Shown here: positions 58,225 through 64,000 of the stretch, piece after piece | Layout of the letters: every line of letters begins with the position of its first letter | Numbering within the stretch: position 1 is the first letter of the stretch | From: Macrostomum hystrix | Lineage: Eukaryota > Platyhelminthes > Macrostomidae | DNA length: 64,000 nucleotides | Assembly (NCBI GenBank): GCA_950097015.1 | Contig: CATNEN010000029.1 | Coordinates: 1,116,001 to 1,180,000 of the forward strand | Direction of reading: 5' to 3' | Translations under genes and position numbers: made by a program | Notes under the pieces: generated by a model | What the model was told of the DNA's origin: nothing | What the model saw: the letters and a program-made list of their open reading frames with translations, nothing else | Databases searched by the model: none

Positions 58225-58862
58225 ACTGACTGGGATCTGGGGGGATGAGGATCTGACTGATTGGGAACTGACTGACTGGGATCTGACTAATTGGGATCTG
58301 ACTGATTGGGATCTGACTGATTGGGATCTGACTGATTGGGATCTGACTAATTGGGATCTGACTGATTGGGATCTGACTGATTGGGATTGGACTGATTGGG
58401 AACTGACTCACTGGGATCTGACTAATTGGGATCTGACTGATTGGGATCTGACTGATTGGGATTGGACTGATTGGGATTTGACTGATTGGGATCTGACTGA
58501 TTGGGATCTGACTGATTGGGATCTGACTGATTGGGATTGGACTGATTGGGATTTGACTGATTGGGATCTGACTGATTGGGATCTGACTGATTGGGATTGG
58601 ACTGATTGGGATTTGACTGATTGGGATCTGACTGATTGGGATCTGACTGATTGGGATTGGACTGATTGGGATTTGACTGATTGGGATCTGACTGATTGGG
58701 ATCTGACTGATTGGGATCTGACTGATTGGGATCTGACTGATTGGGATTGGACTGATTGGGATTGGACTGATTGGGATCTGACTAATTGGGATCTCACTGA
58801 TTGGGATATGACTGATTGGGATATGACTGATTGGGATCTGACTGATTGGGATTTGACTGATG
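58225..58862. repeat. 15-bp minisatellite
   Basis: About 42 copies of TGATTGGGATCTGAC with variants GATTGGAC, GATTTGAC and TAATTGGG. A 75-bp higher-order block (one GATTGGAC, one GATTTGAC and three GATCTGAC units) repeats four times between about 58440 and 58700. Confidence 0.95.
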
Positions 58863-59150
58863 AGATTGGCAAGTGCCTGATTTGCTTAGGGAAAAATAAT
58901 TACGAAATGCCTAAGTAATCTACTTGAAGTAGTTAAGTAACGATGTTAATTAAAAAGTGTATTTATCAAGACCAAATGCACTCGTTGCTACAGGAAAAGC
59001 GGCTGCTATTGATAGAAATCCATTTAACTGCAAGCCGCCCACTGACTCAGAATTATTCAACTATTCGCTAACTCGAAAAAAGAGTTAAGAACATGAAGTA
59101 GGTGTAGGTACGCTGTTGCTAAGCAACAAGTTGTCAGTAACTCGAATCCA
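58863..59150. other. AT-rich spacer
   Basis: No gene, repeat or RNA gene seen. Confidence 0.4.
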
Positions 59151-60300
59151 GCTTCGTCCGTAATGAAAGCCTCCTTTTCTCCTCTTCCGCAGGTAGGAAG
59201 TTAGCTATGGCCCCCTTTTTGAGCTAATTTTCTGCATTAAAACAAGAACAAATAATTACGTCACGAAAATGCAACGCGAAAGCAGGCATCTTGACTGGGT
59301 TGGCATTAGTGAGAAACCGGTGGCAGGGGGCGACTCCTGTAGGTTCAGTAGCAGAGGAAGATTTTCAGGGGCACGGGGAGAGAGGTGAATGAGAGAAGTG
59401 CAGAGCATTCTTGCAGGATGCTCTGCAAGCCGAGCTGCTCACATGCCTTAATAAAATCCAATAGGCAAGCCTTTGCTCTCTCTATCTGAGAGGCCAGATT
59501 TTCCTCCTGCACGCGTGGCGACCGCTTCTTCCCAATTATTTTCTTCCGCAATATCATCCCTCTTTCCACGATCCCTACTCAAGCCTGTCTGGCTGGTGAG
59601 CTGTGAGTAGTCGCTCTCTCTCTCTCTCCGTGTTTTTGTTGAAATTTTGTCTATTGCCCCGGCTAGCAAAGCCGTCAGCATTCTCCGTCAGGATTTGGGA
59701 GGCCAAGGAGCTCACGGCGGGGATTACAAGGAAGAAAGAAATATACCGGAGAACACAGGACGCAGAGATGCCGGCGGAGGGCATTGGGGGATTGTGGACG
59801 AATCCTTTGAGATCGGGTCTCCGCGCACTGTCCCAGGCTGCCCACCTCCTCATTTCCTGACTCTCCCACCCTCCCGCCAAGCAGCAGCAGCAGCAGCAGC
59901 TTGAGTACAAAAGAGCTTTAAGGCTAGCACGGAGAGGCAGCGAGAAAAGGGCACAGGAGATAAGCCCCTCCTCTTCCTCCATTGCCCCCACCCTCTCCCC
60001 GCTCATCTCCTCAGTCCGGCACGAAAAAGTCTCGCTTTCGTCTTTTTTCTCGGGCGCCTAGCCGAGAAGCGCTAGGCAAAAGTACGGACTGGTGTACAGG
60101 GGCGGGCCGAGGCTGCAACCAGACGGAGCTCGGCAAGTCGCTGCAGTTTCCCGCCCCGCCCGCCAGGGGAGCAGAAGGAGAGCTGGCAAGTTGGTCTGGA
60201 GTCAGTGCGGGCGAGGCTAAAGTGAAAGCTAATTTAGCCAGTGGGCAGTCAGAATGATAATTCATTATTATTGGCTTGTACATATTCTTATCAATCGCCA
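59151..60300. other. GC-rich island with no confident gene
   Basis: Clearly more GC-rich than its surroundings, with overlapping open frames on both strands (longest 143 codons on the minus strand, 59575-60006) and a CAG run at 59880. No frame shows a known domain and the frames shadow each other. It could be a promoter or 5' UTR region of a gene outside the window. I cannot assign it. Confidence 0.4.
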
Positions 60301-60469
60301 TGTACAGGCTCCGCCCAGTTATGCAGGTACAACAACCGGAACGCGCATGAGAATCAAGCTCTGCGTGTACTCGTAACTCTTTATCAGTTTGATGAAGATA
60401 AACAGGCGGACGAATTTTTATCTGTTTAATTCCGTACCCTAAAATCAATCTATACTCCCAGGCTTGAGT

Positions 60470-61310
60470 TGAGTAGTCGCCCTCGCAGATCCTCAGATTG
60501 AGTAGCCATCTATCATGATCTCCCAGATCCTCAGATTGAGTAGCCATCTATCATGATCTCCCAGATCCTCAGGTTGAGCAGCTATTCTCCCTGATCCTCA
60601 CATTGAGTAGCTATTCTCCCAGATTCTCAAATTGAGTAGCCATCTATCATGATCTCCCAGATTCTCAGGTTGAGCAGCTATTCTCCCAGATTCTCAAATT
60701 GAGTAGCCATCTATCATGATCTCCCAGATTCTCAGGTTGAGCAGCTATTCTCCCTGATCCTCACATTGAGCAGCTATTCTCCCTGATCCTCACATTGAGT
60801 AGCTATTCTCCCAGATTCTCAAATTGAGTAGCCATCTATCATGATCTCCCAGATTCTCAGGTTGAGCAGCTATTCTCCCTGATCCTCACATTGAGTAGCT
60901 ATTCTCCCAGATTCTCAAATTGAGTAGCCATCTATCATGATCTCCCAGATTCTCAGGTTGAGCAGCTATTCTCCCTGATCCTCACATTGAGCAGCTATTC
61001 TCCCTGATCCTCACATTGAGTAGCTATTCTCCCTGATCCTCACATTGAGTAGCTACTCTCCCAGATTCTCAAATTGAGTAGCCATCTATCATGATCTCCC
61101 AGATTCTCAGGTTGAGCAGCTATTCTCCCTGATCCTCACATTGAGCAGCTATTCTCCCTGATCCTCAAATTGAGCAGCTACTCTCCCTGATCCTCACATT
61201 GAGCAGCTACTCTACCTGATCCTCACATTGAGTAGCTATTCTCCCAGATCCTCATATTGAGTAGCTATTCTCCCAGATCCTCATTTTAAATAGCTATCTA
61301 TCGTGATCTC
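60470..61310. repeat. 29/38-bp mixed minisatellite
   Basis: Two related units alternate: a 38-bp form (AGATTGAGTAGCCATCTATC, ATGATCTCCC) and a 29-bp form (TTGAGCAGCTATTCTCCCTG, ATCCTCACA). The order gives a higher-order period of about 125-190 bases. Confidence 0.93.
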
Positions 61311-62084
61311 CCAGATCACGAATAAAAAACTTTTCGCAAAATAGGTATAGCAGTTGGGAATATTTTTCGGGCCACGGCCGACCACATTGATAATTGGTGT
61401 TATTTTTCTTCAAATTGCAGCAAAGCACAACTTTATAATTGTATTTTATTTAATGTAAGTGTAGCATATTTATAAATATTCACTAAAATGAATTTAGATT
61501 GGAAAAGAGAACACTCCAAACTTGGGAAAAAAAAGAAACCCACGCTTTTCTGCTTAATTCCGTAATTTCAGCTTGTCGCTAGGTAAATGGAGACTGTAAA
61601 TAAAAGCGAAACCAACACTTCCTTTTCCTAAAACAAATAGTGAGAGGAACAGATTATAGACAGAACTACAGCATCACAAGACAGTCAAAAAAGTACAAAA
61701 TACGGATACACACAAAAAGACACCTATATTTGCGTTTCAAAAGATATCTGCAAGCAATTACAAAAATATGCAAAAAATACGACACTGTCCGTTAAGTCTG
61801 ACACAATTCTTTAATTGTTGCAGCCAGACATCGGCATTTCAATGTAACTGTCCTTCACTATTGCTAAATATGCTGATGCAGACAGACTGATAGACATTGC
61901 ACGCAGTCTAAAATATATGAAAAAACAGATGCATTTACACGTATACAGATACAAACAATGTGTAAAAAATATTGCCTTTCACTATTTGAATAAAAAATCT
62001 AACTTACTTAACTTATTCTAACGCAAAATTTGTAGGAGCGAGCGAACAAAGACAATAATTTACTACTAATCACTAAACACTTTA
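61311..62084. other. AT-rich spacer
   Basis: No gene, RNA gene or array seen. Confidence 0.4.
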
Positions 62085-63772
62085 CTGAACTGTCTGAGGG
62101 ATGGCAACAGAGACCATCACTGAACTGTCTGAGGGAGGGCAGCAGTGACCCATCACTGAACTGTCTGAGGGATGGCAGCAGTGACCATCACTGAACTGTC
62201 TGAGGGATGGCATCAGAGACCAATCACTGAACTGTCTGAGGGAGGGCAGCAGAGACCATCACTGAACTGTCTGAGGGAGGGCAGCAGAGACCATCACTGA
62301 ACTGTCTGAGGGAGGGCAGCAGAGACCATCACAGAACTGTCTGAGGGAGGGCAGCAGAGACCATCACTGAACTGTCTGAGGGATGGCAGCAGAGACCATC
62401 ACTGAACTGTCTGAGGGAGGGCAGCAGAGACCATCACTGAACTGTCTGAGGGAGGGCAGCAGAGACCATCACTGAACTGTCTGAGGGATGGCAGCAGTGA
62501 CCATCACTGAACTGTCTGAGGGATGGCATCAGAGACCAATCACTGAACTGTCTGAGGGAGGGCAGCAGAGACCATCACTGAACTGTCTGAGGGAGGGCAG
62601 CAGAGACCATCACTGAACTGTCTGAGGGAGGGCAGCAGAGACCATCACTGAACTGTCTGAGGGAGGGCAGCAGAGACCATCACTGAACTGTCTGAGGGAG
62701 GGCAGCAGAGACCATCACTGAACTGTCTGAGGGAGGGCAGCAGAGACCATCACTGAACTGTCTGAGGGAGGGCAGCAGAGACCATCACTGAACTGTCTGA
62801 GGGATGGCAGCAGAGACCATCACTGAACTGTCTGAGGGAGGGCAGCAGAGACCATCACTGAACTGTCTGAGGGAGGGCAGCAGTGACCATCACTGAACTG
62901 TCTGAGGGATGGCATCAGAGACCATCACTGAACTGTCTGAGGGATGGCATCAGAGACCATCACTGAACTGTCTGAGGGAGGGCAGCAGAGACCATCACTG
63001 AACTGTCTGAGGGAGGGCAGCAGTGACCATCACTGAACTGTCTGAGGGATGGCATCAGAGACCAATCACTGAACTGTCTGAGGGAGGGCAGCAGAGACCA
63101 TCACTGAACTGTCTGAGGGATGGCAGCAGTGACCATCACTGAACTGTCTGAGGGATGGCATCAGAGACCAATCACTGAACTGTCTGAGGGAGGGCAGCAG
63201 AGACCATCACTGAACTGTCTGAGGGAGGGCAGCAGAGACCATCACTGAACTGTCTGAGGGAGGGCAGCAGAGACCATCACTGAACTGTCTGAGGGAGGGC
63301 AGCAGAGACCATCACTGAACTGTCTGAGGGAGGGCAGCAGAGACCATCACTGAACTGTCTGAGGGAGGGCAGCAGAGACCATCACTGAACTGTCTGAGGG
63401 AGGGCAGCAGAGACCATCACTGAACTGTCTGAGGGATGGCAGCAGAGACCATCACTGAACTGTCTGAGGGAGGGCAGCAGAGACCATCACTGAACTGTCT
63501 GAGGGAGGGCAGCAGTGACCATCACTGAACTGTCTGAGGGATGGCATCAGAGACCATCACTGAACTGTCTGAGGGATGGCATCAGAGACCATCACTGAAC
63601 TGTCTGAGGGAGGGCAGCAGAGACCATCACTGAACTGTCTGAGGGAGGGCAGCAGTGACCATCACTGAACTGTCTGAGGGATGGCATCAGAGACCAATCA
63701 CTGAACTGTCTGAGGGAGGGCAGCAGAGACCATCACTGAACTGTCTGAGGGAGGGCAGCAGAGACCATCACT
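62085..63772. repeat. 35-bp minisatellite
   Basis: About 48 copies of a 35-bp unit (GAGGGAGGGCAGCAGAGACC, ATCACTGAACTGTCT). Variants are GGATGGCA, GCATCAGA, GCAGTGAC and a 36-bp ACCAATCAC form. A stretch of over 500 bases with the same variant order occurs twice (about 62485 on and 63135 on). Confidence 0.96.
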
Positions 63773-64000
63773 GAAGTACTGTTGAGATATAAACTTATAA
63801 AACGAGAAGCAAACGTTTTCTAGTCATTGTAAAATCTAGTCGCTGATAAAAAAAGCCTTTAGAATAAAAATGAATCGGTTGAATAATTGAAGCGAATTCG
63901 ATAGAAACAAGCAGAACAAGCCACAGCACACCAAACTAATTGCAGGTGACAAAAGCCACACAGACTAGGTTTGTGTGCAGATTCAATTCAATAAAGAGAT
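63773..64000. other. AT-rich window end
   Basis: Nothing identifiable. Confidence 0.3.

Noticed and set aside
59345-60257. Several open frames of 74-143 codons in a GC-rich block
   Set aside because: Frames overlap on both strands, with no domain, no consistent splice structure and low-complexity Cys/Ala runs from a CAG repeat.

Overview
This is nuclear DNA from an animal, not a microbe. The genes are split by GT-AG introns. The coding exons are GC-rich and sit in AT-richer surroundings. The products include an ABCB/P-glycoprotein, two Rab7-type GTPases, a ZC3H15-type zinc-finger protein and a PDZ protein of the Enigma/PDLIM kind. TAA, TAG and TGA all end confident genes, so the standard genetic code is used. 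No family pins down the phylum. The very high minisatellite load, tRNA-derived SINEs and worm-like gene set make an invertebrate likely, perhaps a flatworm of the Macrostomum kind or another lophotrochozoan. That is a guess.

Layout: 0.4-11.2 kb (+) holds a complete or nearly complete full-transporter ABCB gene in 12 exons. 11.2-19.5 kb is non-coding and dominated by a 5.3-kb array of a 20-bp satellite. 19.5-25.7 kb (-) holds two tandem Rab7-like genes with an intron at the same codon and phase. 27.7-32.5 kb (-) holds a five-exon mitochondrial M3-peptidase-like gene (MIPEP type) in which I cannot find the catalytic HExxH motif. 32.5-37.4 kb is AT-rich and carries a SINE and a decayed Ty3/gypsy pol remnant. 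37.4-39.1 kb (+) holds a LicD/fukutin-type transferase whose first exon is not located. 40.1-41.35 kb (-) holds a two-exon secreted cysteine-rich protein with a faint IL-17-like pattern. 43.6-49.1 kb (+) holds ZC3H15/DFRP1. 51.6-57.8 kb (+) holds a PDZ/ZM-motif protein. The last 6 kb has no confident gene.

The most striking feature is about 31 separate minisatellite arrays, by my count roughly 24 kb or over a third of the window. Almost every long intron and intergenic gap has its own array with its own 15-66 bp unit, very often 20-24 bp. Many arrays begin or end within 6-30 bases of a splice site, and none enters a recognised exon. At least nine copies of one tRNA-derived SINE family, pieces of two other tRNA-like families, and a hAT-like inverted-repeat element with an array inside it make up most of the rest.

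The genes do not form one pathway. Apart from the Rab7 pair they look like ordinary neighbours. Exon limits below were read from splice consensus, reading-frame phase and family alignment from memory, with no transcript data.
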